From assembly GCA_964609695.1 (NCBI GenBank), contig CAZSSP010000001.1, positions 124,001 to 188,000 of the forward strand: a stretch of DNA of 64,000 nt, written 5' to 3'. Numbering within the stretch: the stretch's first letter is position 1; the number at the start of each line of letters is the position of its first letter. The DNA is from JAGNHS01 sp964609695. Lineage in GTDB: Bacteria; Bdellovibrionota; UBA2428. Position numbers and translations under genes: made by a program. The notes under the pieces are model-generated. The model saw nothing but the letters and a program-made list of their open reading frames with translations, ran no database searches and was not told the origin of the DNA. Shown here piece by piece: positions 35,872 to 43,709 of the stretch.

Positions 35872-36288
35872 ATTAACTACAAATATATTGGCGGGATTGT
35901 ACTGGTATCCGTGCTCAGCGGTTGCGCTTCGATGAGAGACTCATTGGTATTGGGTGCAGGAACAGGCATCGCGGCTGGAGCAATTGCTGGCAGTCAGATC
36001 GGAAAAGATTCTACAGAAAATGCAATCAAGGGTGCTGTAATCGGCGGGCTTGTAGGCGGTCTCGCGAGCTACCTAATTCATGGCTCGTTAGAAAGTCGTG
36101 ATGCGAGCGTTCGCAAAGATACGCTCATGAATCTCGAACAGTACGAAGTGATGGGCGTAGATAAACCCTATAGCTCGAAGCTTCAGAGCACCAAACGAAG
36201 CGGAAAGTGTTACCAAACGCGAGAAGTAGATGGACGAACTGTTTCGGTCCCCTGTGACCTCGCGGGCGATCTGGAAGGCTCTAAATGA
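35872..36288 (+). CDS. Glycine-zipper lipoprotein, apparent ATT start
   Basis: About 138 aa. Lipoprotein signal NYKYIGGIVLVSVLSGC with lipobox LSGC, followed by a glycine-zipper pair (GAGTGIAAGAIAGSQIG and AVIGGLVGGLASYLIHGS) and a small soluble tail. The signal peptide is in frame only upstream of the GTG at 35911; after the in-frame TAA (35860) the only suitable codon is ATT 35872, 5 nt after AAGGAG. Possibly the VirB7-like or outer-membrane accessory of the transfer system. Confidence 0.7.
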   Translation: MNYKYIGGIVLVSVLSGCASMRDSLVLGAGTGIAAGAIAGSQIGKDSTENAIKGAVIGGLVGGLASYLIHGSLESRDASVRKDTLMNLEQYEVMGVDKPYSSKLQSTKRSGKCYQTREVDGRTVSVPCDLAGDLEGSK

Positions 36289-36713
36289 GTTCGGAAGAGG
36301 GAGTCGAAGGAGCTATTGCAAACGATAAAGACTGTCTTCGAGTCGTCCTCGATTCTGAAGCTAGCCAGGCCTTCTCCGAGATGTCAGCACGGCTTAAAGC
36401 CATTGGGAGCTATGTAAAATTCTATCCTTCGCAGCTTGTAAGCTGCATCGTCTCGGAGTTCTTCGAGGCGCATTTTGAAAAAGATATGGACGCATTAGTT
36501 TCCAAATTCTTTGACGCGAAGGCTTACATTGCGAGTGAGGTTCAACGCGCTCAGAGTGCCGATGAGGCGGTGCAGATTCTCAAAGGTCTCTCGGAGTCTA
36601 TCGACAAAATAAAAGGAAAAGGACGCCCCTACAAACGCTCTAAAGAGCGTTCTGCGGTGGGTGTACGAATAGGCAAAAAAGACGATTCTCCCTATGAGAA
36701 AGGCAAGATTTAG
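36285..36713 (+). CDS. Hypothetical transfer-region protein
   Basis: A 142-aa helical protein (DSEASQAFSEMSARLKAIGSYVKF, ... ESIDKIKGKGRPYKRSKERSAVG) ending in a strongly basic tail, which suggests nucleic-acid binding, perhaps a relaxosome accessory. Overlaps the lipoprotein stop by ATGA. No family recognised. Confidence 0.55.
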   Translation: MSSEEGVEGAIANDKDCLRVVLDSEASQAFSEMSARLKAIGSYVKFYPSQLVSCIVSEFFEAHFEKDMDALVSKFFDAKAYIASEVQRAQSADEAVQILKGLSESIDKIKGKGRPYKRSKERSAVGVRIGKKDDSPYEKGKI

Positions 36714-36737
36714 CTATGAAAAATCACCACGTTTTCG

Positions 36738-36980
36738 TTGAAAGGGACGAGCATAGATAGTAACCTGCAAAGCAGGAAGCAGATTCAAAGTGAGTCTGCA
36801 AAGTTCTTTGAAAATTTCATTTGGTTAAACACAAAAGAAGCTGCGGTGTATTTGCGCACCAGTCCTAAGCAAATTAGGAACTGGGTCTATCAGGGAAAAG
36901 TAAAGTCCTACAAGCTTCTTGGTCGTAGTCTCCGTTTCAAGAGAGATGATCTCGACTCCTTACTCAAAGGAGGAATTTAA
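36738..36980 (+). CDS. Excisionase-like helix-turn-helix protein (element A)
   Basis: An 80-aa protein with a MerR/Xis-type winged helix: WLNTKEAAVYLRTSPKQIRNWVYQGKVKSYKLLGRSLRFKRDDLDSLL. It precedes integrase A by 1 bp, as xis genes do. TTG start as listed has no ribosome site; ATA 36753, 6 nt after AAAGGG, is better placed. Confidence 0.8.
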   Translation: MKGTSIDSNLQSRKQIQSESAKFFENFIWLNTKEAAVYLRTSPKQIRNWVYQGKVKSYKLLGRSLRFKRDDLDSLLKGGI

Positions 36981-36981
36981 A

Positions 36982-38121
36982 ATGGGAATTACGATTGAGA
37001 AAAAAGTAACTCCAACTGGAGTTATCAAAGAGTTTTACACAGTCTTCGCTGAAGGTATTAACAAGTACACCGGAAAAAGGGTTCAAAAGAAACGCAGAGG
37101 GATTGTCTCTCTTCCAAAAGCAGAGAGAGTTTACAATGAACTTTGGAATCTGTGCCGAGAAGAACATCCTCACGGCGAAGCCCCAAGAACTTGGGGTGAG
37201 TTGAGGGAAAGTTACTTTTCATATGTTGATTCAAACATACGGAGCCAAACAAACGTAAACGGATATAGCCCAAAGGCTGCAGTTTCTAAGAAGAGTAGGT
37301 TTTCTCACCTCAAACATTGGGATGACCTGCACCTCGATCTATTCAATGTGCACTTCGTGGAGTCGGAACTAGATGCTCTTGAAAACAAGGGCATCGCTGG
37401 GCGGTCATTGACGGCGCAGATTCAGAAGGAAACGAAGTGTGTTTTGAATTACGCCGTTAATCGCGGGTATTTAAGTGCGAGTCCTCTCGCTAACTTGAAG
37501 AAACGAATTCTGCCGAAAAAGAAAAAGGAAGCTTTGAATCATGCAGAGGTAAATACTTTGCTGTTCGAGGCAAAGAGACGCAATCATCCTTTTTACATTA
37601 TTTGGTTGTTAACGGTCGCGTTGGGAGTACGACGAGGTGAGCTGGCCGGTTTGAAGTGGAGCGATATTGATTTTGAAAGTCGACTCGCTTTTCTCAGACG
37701 GCAGCTCCATCCGAAAGAAGGAATTGTTGAGCTATTGAAGGACAAAGAAGACCGAGCGGTAGCAATACCGATCTATGTCATTCCCGTTCTGAAAGAGTTT
37801 CAACAGAAGGCTAAGTCGGAATTCGTTATTGAGGTCAACTGTAACAAGTGGAAGGGCGGGCATCAGGCCCAGGTAATTCGGTCTTTCTGCCGAGAAATCG
37901 GCATTAAGGAAGTTACCCATCACCAGCTCCGAGCCACTCACATTACATTGGCTTTGATCGACGGAGTTCCATTGGGCATCGTTAAAGAGAACGTAGGTCA
38001 CTCTAAGCTGAGCACTACTGACGGTTACTTTAGGTCGTCGGGTATTCAGCTCAAGGGACAGACCGATGCTCTTAAGCTAACGATTCCACAGGAACAGAAG
38101 GAAAACGACTTTGCCGCCTAA
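36982..38121 (+). CDS. Tyrosine integrase of element A
   Basis: A 379-aa phage-type recombinase: N-terminal arm-binding region, SAM-like core domain (KKSRFSHLKHWDDLHLD...), and catalytic domain with Arg in GVRRGEL, HQLRATH (His-x-x-Arg), GHSKLSTTDGYF (His and nucleophile Tyr). All active-site residues are present. ATG preceded by AAGGAGG at 7 nt. It lies next to the right-end attachment region, as expected for an integrase of an island inserted in a tRNA gene. Confidence 0.92.
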   Translation: MGITIEKKVTPTGVIKEFYTVFAEGINKYTGKRVQKKRRGIVSLPKAERVYNELWNLCREEHPHGEAPRTWGELRESYFSYVDSNIRSQTNVNGYSPKAAVSKKSRFSHLKHWDDLHLDLFNVHFVESELDALENKGIAGRSLTAQIQKETKCVLNYAVNRGYLSASPLANLKKRILPKKKKEALNHAEVNTLLFEAKRRNHPFYIIWLLTVALGVRRGELAGLKWSDIDFESRLAFLRRQLHPKEGIVELLKDKEDRAVAIPIYVIPVLKEFQQKAKSEFVIEVNCNKWKGGHQAQVIRSFCREIGIKEVTHHQLRATHITLALIDGVPLGIVKENVGHSKLSTTDGYFRSSGIQLKGQTDALKLTIPQEQKENDFAA

Positions 38122-38133
38122 TGGGCGGCAAAG
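38109..38133 (+). terminator. Hairpin at end of integrase A
   Basis: CTTTGCCGCC (38109-38118) and GGCGGCAAAG (38124-38133) form a perfect 10-bp stem across the integrase stop codon. There is no T run after it, so termination would not be classical; it could also shield the end from the arm-site region. Confidence 0.5.
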
Positions 38134-38136
38134 TTC

Positions 38137-38154
38137 CCCTGCCAAACCCTGCCA
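38137..38154. repeat. Arm-type direct repeats, right end of element A
   Basis: CCCTGCCA at 38137-38144 and 38147-38154, matching the pair at the left end of element A. They lie 16 bp past the integrase A stop codon. Confidence 0.55.
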
Positions 38155-38182
38155 ATCATGTGTTAACTGTTTGAAATTTAAT

Positions 38183-38206
38183 GTCGGGAGGAGTCCCGAC
38201 CAATTT
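38183..38206. repeat. Candidate internal attachment core between elements A and B
   Basis: GTCGGGA, four bases, then TCCCGAC forms an inverted repeat running into CGACCAATTT. CGACCAATTT matches 44914-44923 exactly, and CCGACCA matches the tRNA end. It is degenerate compared with the 14-bp outer cores, so it is proposed from position (between two sets of arm sites and just after integrase A) as much as from sequence. Confidence 0.45.
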
Positions 38207-38328
38207 TCGAGTAGTCAGTAACCGCAAAAAAGCGGAACCCTACGAAACCCAAAACCATTTAAACCTGAGACTGAAGGACAACGATCCCTCGCCTCATGCG
38301 CATCCCATCACCCAAGATCACTGAACAT

Positions 38329-38356
38329 GGCACAGTGCTGGCACAATTGAGGCACA
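38329..38356. repeat. Arm-type direct repeats, left end of element B
   Basis: GGCACA three times at exactly 11-bp spacing (38329, 38340, 38351). The third copy, in TGAGGCACAA followed shortly by AAAGCTA, recurs as TGAGGCACAA...AAAGCTA near the right end of the element (44855-44871, inside the end of integrase B). Probably binding sites of integrase B. Confidence 0.5.
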
Positions 38357-38371
38357 AAACTAAAGCTAGAT

Positions 38372-41300
38372 TTAGCGGCTTATGCTCACTTTCACTCTAA
38401 CCCTTGACCAATCATAAACATCTTCTTTACCAATAACTGCACCAGATATTCTGAAGTCCTCAAGATCAATCATTGGAGCAACCAACCTAGCAATGTGTCG
38501 TGGCACATATCCTAACTCGCTCCCATTCCCATCCAACACGCGAATTGCGAATGCATCGTACTCATTATTAGACTCACGCTCCAGTCGTATCAAATCTCCT
38601 ATTTGTACTAAGTTCGCTATACTTTTTCTTGTATCGGAATAACTAATTCCCTTAACTTCAAAAACCCAATCTAAGTCTTCTTTCGGCGACTTACTTATCT
38701 TATGAGAAACATCAAAGACATGTTTTATCTCACTTCCGTCCAACCCCGCTGAACTTAATTCCTCGTATGAAACAGTTCTTAACCACTCCAAAGCGTCTTT
38801 AAGTTCAGCGGAAGGGATTAAATGACTTAATCGCATGGCCAACGGTCTGCTAGAAACTCCAAGACTTAGCAACAAAGCTGCATTTTTATTGCTCACTCCA
38901 AATTTAATATACGTTGACAATAATCTAAATCGCTCTGGTAGATCCTCAAACTCCACCCCTTCTACGGCAGCATAAATTTGCATCAAAGCAGAAGTAACCC
39001 ACGGATATCGGTAAGTTAATGCTTGGCTGAGAAACTTTTGAAATTTATGTGGATCGATCTTACATGTACCATTAACGATAGAGCCTATAGCTTCGCCATT
39101 AATCCACGAATCGATAATTCCAAATCTATTCTGATCTTCTAACGCATTAAAATAACTTGCTTCATCAAAACTTGCTTCATTAATCTCAGAATTCAAGAGG
39201 AAAGAGACCAGCCTATGAATTAGCCCATGAATATCGTCATTGTTGATAAACTCAGTAATCTCAGGAGAGGCCTCTTTTAAAAACTCATAAAGCTCTTGAT
39301 TGGATTTAAGTGACAAACCCGTTTTCTTAAACACACTTCTAATTTTTTTATCAGGCACTTCACTTTCAATTCTGTTAGGCAAGCCTTTAAAAACTGTTCG
39401 AATAACATCTAAAGCGGGTTTACACGGTTCGTCTAATAAAATTTGCGTATTAAATAGCGTGTGGTTAATTAAGCTTTCAATTCGCTCCTGATCGGGAGTT
39501 TCGATTGTATCTTCTATTAGAAGCCCCAATAAAGATGCTTCTGAAATACCGCTAACAATATCTCTAAATTTTTCGACTTCAACTTTTTTCTCAACCAACA
39601 ATTTTGCTAACTGGTAGAAAACACTTTCAACGGACTCAATCTTTTCTTGTTTTAAAAAATCCAAGTATAAACTTCGGTCAGATTTTTTTTCGGTGACAAA
39701 AATCACTTGTCCTTCTGTTTCATGTCCCGCTCGCCCAGCCCTACCGACTAAATTCCAAAAATCTCTCCTGGAAATTTTTTCAGAATTAGAATCTTCCTTA
39801 CTAATTACCAAAGAATGAACAACTAGATATTTTATTGGGAAATTAATCCCTTGGCTGACTGTCGAATTTGCAAACAAGATACGAATTCTTTCTTCGCGAA
39901 AATCATCCTCAACGGCTTTCCTTAAAGCATCTGGCAACCGCCCATGGTGAATGCCGATTCCTCTGCTTAATAAGTAATATTCTGTTGAATCTTCGCCATA
40001 CCATTCTTTGGCTGGTCCCAAAGACTTTAGGTCTTGACTGTGCCGAAAGCACTCGGGGATTTCATCCCCCTTCAACTCCAATCCTTTTAGCAAATCTAAT
40101 AATTTGCTGGCAGTTGAAACAACCCAATCTGGGCGAGGTGTAAAAACTAAGGTGGGTCCTTTTTTAGAGAACTCAAATCCCAGGAGTGCAGATGTTTCAC
40201 CTTTATGAGTTGCGCTAGGAAAAACTCGAGTTTTGATAGACTTTTTCTTAGGAGTTTCATATGCAATTTCCTTCTTGTCGGCTAGTCCTCGTGCAAAAGC
40301 AACTTCTCTTTTAAAAACTCTGGCATTTAAAACAATCTCTGGATAATCGATTTCACCAACACTGCCATCCCATTTGAAGAAGCCAAAAATCTTTTGTGTG
40401 GGCTGCCAAGCTTTACCGCCCTCTTCTTTTGGAGCTTGAATAAGTTTCGACTCATCCCCAGACAACCATCTAGCCAATTGCTTTCCATTTGCTTCGGGCA
40501 TAACAGCTGAAATAAGTGCGATTCTCAAATTGGGAAATCTTATCCTCAATTTTGCTAATAAAAGTTCAACTTGAGCGCCTCGTTCTGCATCACCTAGTAT
40601 ATGCCCCTCATCAATAATTACCGATGACAATTCATTGAAATAATCCGACTTCAACCTTGTGAGCATATCTACTTTTTCGGGAGTGCAAACAAGTATGTCA
40701 GTTTCTGAAAGAACTAAGTCATCTAATGGATCAAGCTCAAAAGTACCTGAAACCGTAGAAACAGAAACTCCAAGGGGCGAAAGGGATTTTCGCAAATCAT
40801 CCTCTAGTTGGTTGGCTAGAGCCTTAAAAGGAGCGATAAACAAACACTTACTACTGTCACTTTTTAAAACCGAATCTAACGCAATCAGTTCACCAATAAT
40901 GGTCTTTCCCGCACTCGTGGGCATTTGTATTGCGTAACTATAGTTATTTGAAATAATCCCGGCATTTAGTGCTGCTAGTTGAGAATCCCAAAACTCAAAT
41001 CTCGAACGTCGCTGGTCCACTGGTTTGAGACGCATGCCCTCGTAGAGATCATTTGTTTTTAAGCGAATATATTTACCCCATAATCCACCCGTATCTTTTC
41101 CTGAGCCTTTCAATACATTCCAAAGTGATCTTCTTTCATAAAATTCAAGGCGAACCACAAGTAAGGATAGCGTTATATTTAAAACATAATCCCCTTGCTC
41201 AAATGATTTTAAATAAATGGCACTTAGATCATCTTTATATTTAGTGTCTTTGCCAGTTAGAATATGCACATAAAGCCTATCTAGAAGATTTAATATTTTT

Positions 41301-41824
41301 TCTATAAACAGACTTTGATTTTTTTCTTTTACGACTTGTGCAAAAGCAATTTTCTTCTCTAAAAATAACTTTATTGAAAACAAAATTGAGTTTGCTGGAT
41401 GTGTTTTGGCGCACGACTCTTCTGAATCTAGCTCTAGAGTTTTGAAACTATAACTTGTAGCCCGCTTCATTAGACAAAGAGAATTTGCCTGATAGCCAGC
41501 AATATCATAAGCGAACGCTGCCAATATTCGAGCAAACTCACCATCCGTTTCTAGTGAAGTGTCCGACATAAGTTCTAATAAATGGGCTGCATCCTTAAAT
41601 GCAGCCTTGATCTCCAAACTTTCATCTTTTATAGAAAAAACAATTGAAGCATTCGAAATTAGGCGAAACGCCCATTTCCAAACCTGCGACTCGTCGATTT
41701 GGACTGAAATTCTCGCACCTAACCTTTTAGCATGCATTTGTGCCCTAACTATTCGCAATTCCCTACTGTTTCTCAGCTCACTAATTTCAGTTAGCAAAGC
41801 AGATGAAAGTTCTTCGTCATTCAC
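38372..41824 (-). CDS. HamB-like SF2 helicase of Hachiman system, with HIRAN domain
   Basis: A 1150-aa SKI2/Hel308-type helicase. Motif I PTSAGKT near 300, motif II DEGH near 405, motif III-like SAVMPE, motif V SQGINFP and motif VI GRAGRAG near 692. The last ~85 residues match a HIRAN domain (GDLIRLERESNNEYDAFAIRVLD...LGYVPRHIARLV), which binds single-stranded DNA ends in eukaryotic HLTF. It overlaps the upstream nuclease gene by ATGA. In Hachiman, HamB scans DNA and releases HamA nuclease; the pairing here fits that system, though HamB identity is judged from context as well as motifs. Confidence 0.82.
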   Translation of the reverse strand: MNDEELSSALLTEISELRNSRELRIVRAQMHAKRLGARISVQIDESQVWKWAFRLISNASIVFSIKDESLEIKAAFKDAAHLLELMSDTSLETDGEFARILAAFAYDIAGYQANSLCLMKRATSYSFKTLELDSEESCAKTHPANSILFSIKLFLEKKIAFAQVVKEKNQSLFIEKILNLLDRLYVHILTGKDTKYKDDLSAIYLKSFEQGDYVLNITLSLLVVRLEFYERRSLWNVLKGSGKDTGGLWGKYIRLKTNDLYEGMRLKPVDQRRSRFEFWDSQLAALNAGIISNNYSYAIQMPTSAGKTIIGELIALDSVLKSDSSKCLFIAPFKALANQLEDDLRKSLSPLGVSVSTVSGTFELDPLDDLVLSETDILVCTPEKVDMLTRLKSDYFNELSSVIIDEGHILGDAERGAQVELLLAKLRIRFPNLRIALISAVMPEANGKQLARWLSGDESKLIQAPKEEGGKAWQPTQKIFGFFKWDGSVGEIDYPEIVLNARVFKREVAFARGLADKKEIAYETPKKKSIKTRVFPSATHKGETSALLGFEFSKKGPTLVFTPRPDWVVSTASKLLDLLKGLELKGDEIPECFRHSQDLKSLGPAKEWYGEDSTEYYLLSRGIGIHHGRLPDALRKAVEDDFREERIRILFANSTVSQGINFPIKYLVVHSLVISKEDSNSEKISRRDFWNLVGRAGRAGHETEGQVIFVTEKKSDRSLYLDFLKQEKIESVESVFYQLAKLLVEKKVEVEKFRDIVSGISEASLLGLLIEDTIETPDQERIESLINHTLFNTQILLDEPCKPALDVIRTVFKGLPNRIESEVPDKKIRSVFKKTGLSLKSNQELYEFLKEASPEITEFINNDDIHGLIHRLVSFLLNSEINEASFDEASYFNALEDQNRFGIIDSWINGEAIGSIVNGTCKIDPHKFQKFLSQALTYRYPWVTSALMQIYAAVEGVEFEDLPERFRLLSTYIKFGVSNKNAALLLSLGVSSRPLAMRLSHLIPSAELKDALEWLRTVSYEELSSAGLDGSEIKHVFDVSHKISKSPKEDLDWVFEVKGISYSDTRKSIANLVQIGDLIRLERESNNEYDAFAIRVLDGNGSELGYVPRHIARLVAPMIDLEDFRISGAVIGKEDVYDWSRVRVKVSISR

Positions 41825-42726
41825 TCCATCACCCCATATACGTAGTCACAGGCCTTTTCAAAAGCAGCTTTAAATGAACTCTCAATCAAATCTTTTAAAT
41901 TAGGTAGAAGCACCACTGATACCAGAAGTGGTTTTAATTCGGGAGGTAACGTTTCAAGATCCGTAATAACTTCTTCCTGAAATCCTTTATCCTGATCAAG
42001 AACAAGACCAACACAGTAATGTCTATTGTGTGACTGTGAATTATCAACAATTTTCCCGTACTCTAAAGATAGCTTTCTAAATTTACTGGCCTCATTTGAG
42101 TTATTCGCTTCTTGAAACAATTTTGATTTCTCAAAGTGCATTCGACGTAAAAAATCTGCAATCTGCTCTGAGGGTAAATTTTGATCAAACATTAAACTAT
42201 CGTGGGCAACTATTGAGATGTAATAATTACTTCCTCTTTTGTGACTTTTCTCTTTAGCTAGAGTTTGCCTTACTTTCACTTCGTAATAATGAAGGTCTTT
42301 TATATCTCCGCTGGAATTATGTGCAAAAATATCAGTACAGAATGAAGATTTGTCATTTCGTAATTTCCACATCATCTTCTCAAAAGGCACATCTAAACCA
42401 TGAACTTCTTTCGCTAGCTTTCCCAGGAGAGCTTCACCAAAGTCTCCTGATCGAACCATTTTTTCCGATGCAGTGGTGGGAACGCCTAGTCTATTTGTTG
42501 GGAAGACATAGCTCTCTAAATAGGTTAACAAAGCTTCTTTTTCTTTATCCCTATATTGCTCGCGCAAAAAATCACGCTCTCGGTACGATTCAAGCAGCAA
42601 GCCTCCCATGAACTTAGGAAATTGTGCCTGAAAATCTGTTTTTATAAGATATTTTTCCAGCTTGAGTTTGTCAGCGGCTCGGGTTTCATCATGCTTAATT
42701 AAGTAATCAAGAACTGTAGTACTCAT
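41821..42726 (-). CDS. HamA-like nuclease (DUF1837) of Hachiman system
   Basis: A 301-aa protein with the DUF1837/HamA pattern: GDFGEALLG (about 94-102), KMMWKLRND, then a PD-(D/E)XK-type core with TDIFAHNS (Asp132) and YYEVKVR (Glu149, Lys151). HamA is the DNase effector held by HamB. The ATG at 42726 has no strong ribosome site. Being directly upstream of, and overlapping, a large SF2 helicase matches Hachiman order (hamA then hamB). Base composition is lower in GC than the neighbouring element A genes. Confidence 0.82.
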   Translation of the reverse strand: MSTTVLDYLIKHDETRAADKLKLEKYLIKTDFQAQFPKFMGGLLLESYRERDFLREQYRDKEKEALLTYLESYVFPTNRLGVPTTASEKMVRSGDFGEALLGKLAKEVHGLDVPFEKMMWKLRNDKSSFCTDIFAHNSSGDIKDLHYYEVKVRQTLAKEKSHKRGSNYYISIVAHDSLMFDQNLPSEQIADFLRRMHFEKSKLFQEANNSNEASKFRKLSLEYGKIVDNSQSHNRHYCVGLVLDQDKGFQEEVITDLETLPPELKPLLVSVVLLPNLKDLIESSFKAAFEKACDYVYGVME

Positions 42727-43036
42727 GAATCACCCCCCTCTGACGTAGCCCAGTGCAATCTCTAAAGTTAAACAAAATCAGTATATTTCAGTTCGGTCTC
42801 TCGGCAGCATTTCTTTACCTCGTACAGGCCGATTCCCGCCCTCAAAAAGGGCGGATTTCCGCCTGTTTTAGGGTCGGAAGTCGGATTTCCGACCTTTTTT
42901 CTGCAGCACTTAATGTCACTTAAAATCACTGATTAGCTCAAAATTACAGGCACTTAAGTCGTTTTGGCCCGTATTTCACCCTCATTGCACCTATATAACT
43001 GGGCCGAGGTTGGCCCAGAAAGGAAGTGCAACCCAT
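42727..43036. other. Gene-free stretch upstream of hamA-like gene
   Basis: Contains two hairpins: CGCCC-tcaaaaa-GGGCG near 42837-42853 and the terminator-like hairpin at 42872-42900, plus GC-rich dyads (GGCGGATTTCCGCC at 42850-42863). The divergent promoters of the nuclease and of the small plus-strand gene must be in here. No protein or RNA gene recognised. Confidence 0.45.
42872..42900 (+). terminator. Terminator-like hairpin between divergent genes
   Basis: GGTCGGAA (42872-42879) and TTCCGACC (42887-42894) form a stem with a 7-nt loop, followed by T6. The orientation is plus-strand; no plus-strand gene precedes it, so it may stop antisense transcription or act as a transcript attenuator before the small gene at 43037. 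Confidence 0.55.
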
Positions 43037-43261
43037 ATGTCTTATCAATACAGGAGATGTCCTAAATGTTTTTGGAGGTCGGTGTACCTGCGCAGGAAAT
43101 GGAGGGAAAAATACAGACGCAGCTTTGCTCCCAAAACATCTCCCATCGTGAATGTTTATGTCTCACAGAAAAAGGAAATACAGAAAAGTGAGGGTGCTGA
43201 TTATCCCAACTCTCAGCGGTCTCATGCTGAGTTTTCTGACTCCGCTAATAAGAAGACATAA
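43037..43261 (+). CDS. Small basic CxxC protein
   Basis: A 74-aa protein beginning MSYQYRRCPKCFWRSVYLRRKW, very basic at the N-terminus, with one CPKC knuckle and a hydrophilic tail. AAAGGAAG precedes the ATG at about 10 nt. Not recognised. The basic knuckle suggests nucleic-acid binding. Confidence 0.4.
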   Translation: MSYQYRRCPKCFWRSVYLRRKWREKYRRSFAPKTSPIVNVYVSQKKEIQKSEGADYPNSQRSHAEFSDSANKKT

Positions 43262-43300
43262 ACAAAAATTCTAAAGGAATTTTAGATCGTTAGAAGAACT

Positions 43301-43422
43301 TCCGCCCGCCTAATTTCCCCCAGGGTCGCGGACTGACTCCACCAACTCTACATATTGCATATGTTAGCTAAAGCTATCGAGTTAGTGGAGTCAGTCCGCT
43401 GGGGTAAATGGCGGCGGGCGGA
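43301..43422. repeat. Large imperfect inverted repeat upstream of xis B
   Basis: Arms of about 45 bp at 43301-43348 and 43378-43422. The outer arm TCCGCCCGCC pairs with GGCGGGCGGA; the inner 15 bp GCGGACTGACTCCAC (43328-43342) pairs perfectly with 43385-43399. The 29-bp loop contains TAACATATGCAATATG-type symmetry. No stop-codon-free frame explains it. It could fold as a long hairpin, or serve as origin or operator for the xis/int unit. Confidence 0.7.
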
Positions 43423-43427
43423 TTAAA

Positions 43428-43709
43428 TTGGGGAGCCAAGTCAAAGTGAGAGAAATAGAAATACAAAAGACTAGAGAAAGAAAAAATGAGGAATTAAAAC
43501 CAAAAGAGTCCGTGTTCTTTGAAAACTTGAGGTGGTTAGATGCGCATGAGGCAGCAGTTTATTTAAGACTCCCATCCGTGGGTGCTCTTAGAAACCTTGT
43601 GTATCGCAGGCAAATCCCATTCACAAAACTGGGTCGTTGCTTGCGTTTCAATAAACAAGAATTGGATCGTCATCTGGAAAGTCTCACAACAAGGAGATCT
43701 TTTCTATGA
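43428..43709 (+). CDS. Excisionase-like helix-turn-helix protein (element B)
   Basis: A 93-aa protein with the same winged-helix pattern as the element A excisionase: LRWLDAHEAAVYLRLPSVGALRNLVYRRQIPFTKLGRCLRFNKQELDRHL. TTG start as listed with weak ribosome site; GTG 43446 is an alternative. Immediately precedes and slightly overlaps integrase B. Confidence 0.75.
   Translation: MGSQVKVREIEIQKTRERKNEELKPKESVFFENLRWLDAHEAAVYLRLPSVGALRNLVYRRQIPFTKLGRCLRFNKQELDRHLESLTTRRSFL

Larger units (their letters stand above)
1999..38202. mobile_element. Integrative (conjugative) element A
   Basis: Begins at the 3' end of tRNA-Pro and ends just after its own xis/integrase pair, near a degenerate core at 38183-38206. 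Cargo: XRE regulator, kinase, nuclease/ATPase operon, Type IIG enzyme, a signalling operon, and a type IV secretion block. Direct CCCTGCCA pairs lie near both ends (2123-2141 and 38137-38154), as expected for arm-type integrase sites. The right boundary is an inference: it must fall between the A-type arm sites (38154) and the B-type arm sites (38329), and CGACCA at 38197-38202 is the only sequence there resembling the tRNA end. Confidence 0.75.
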
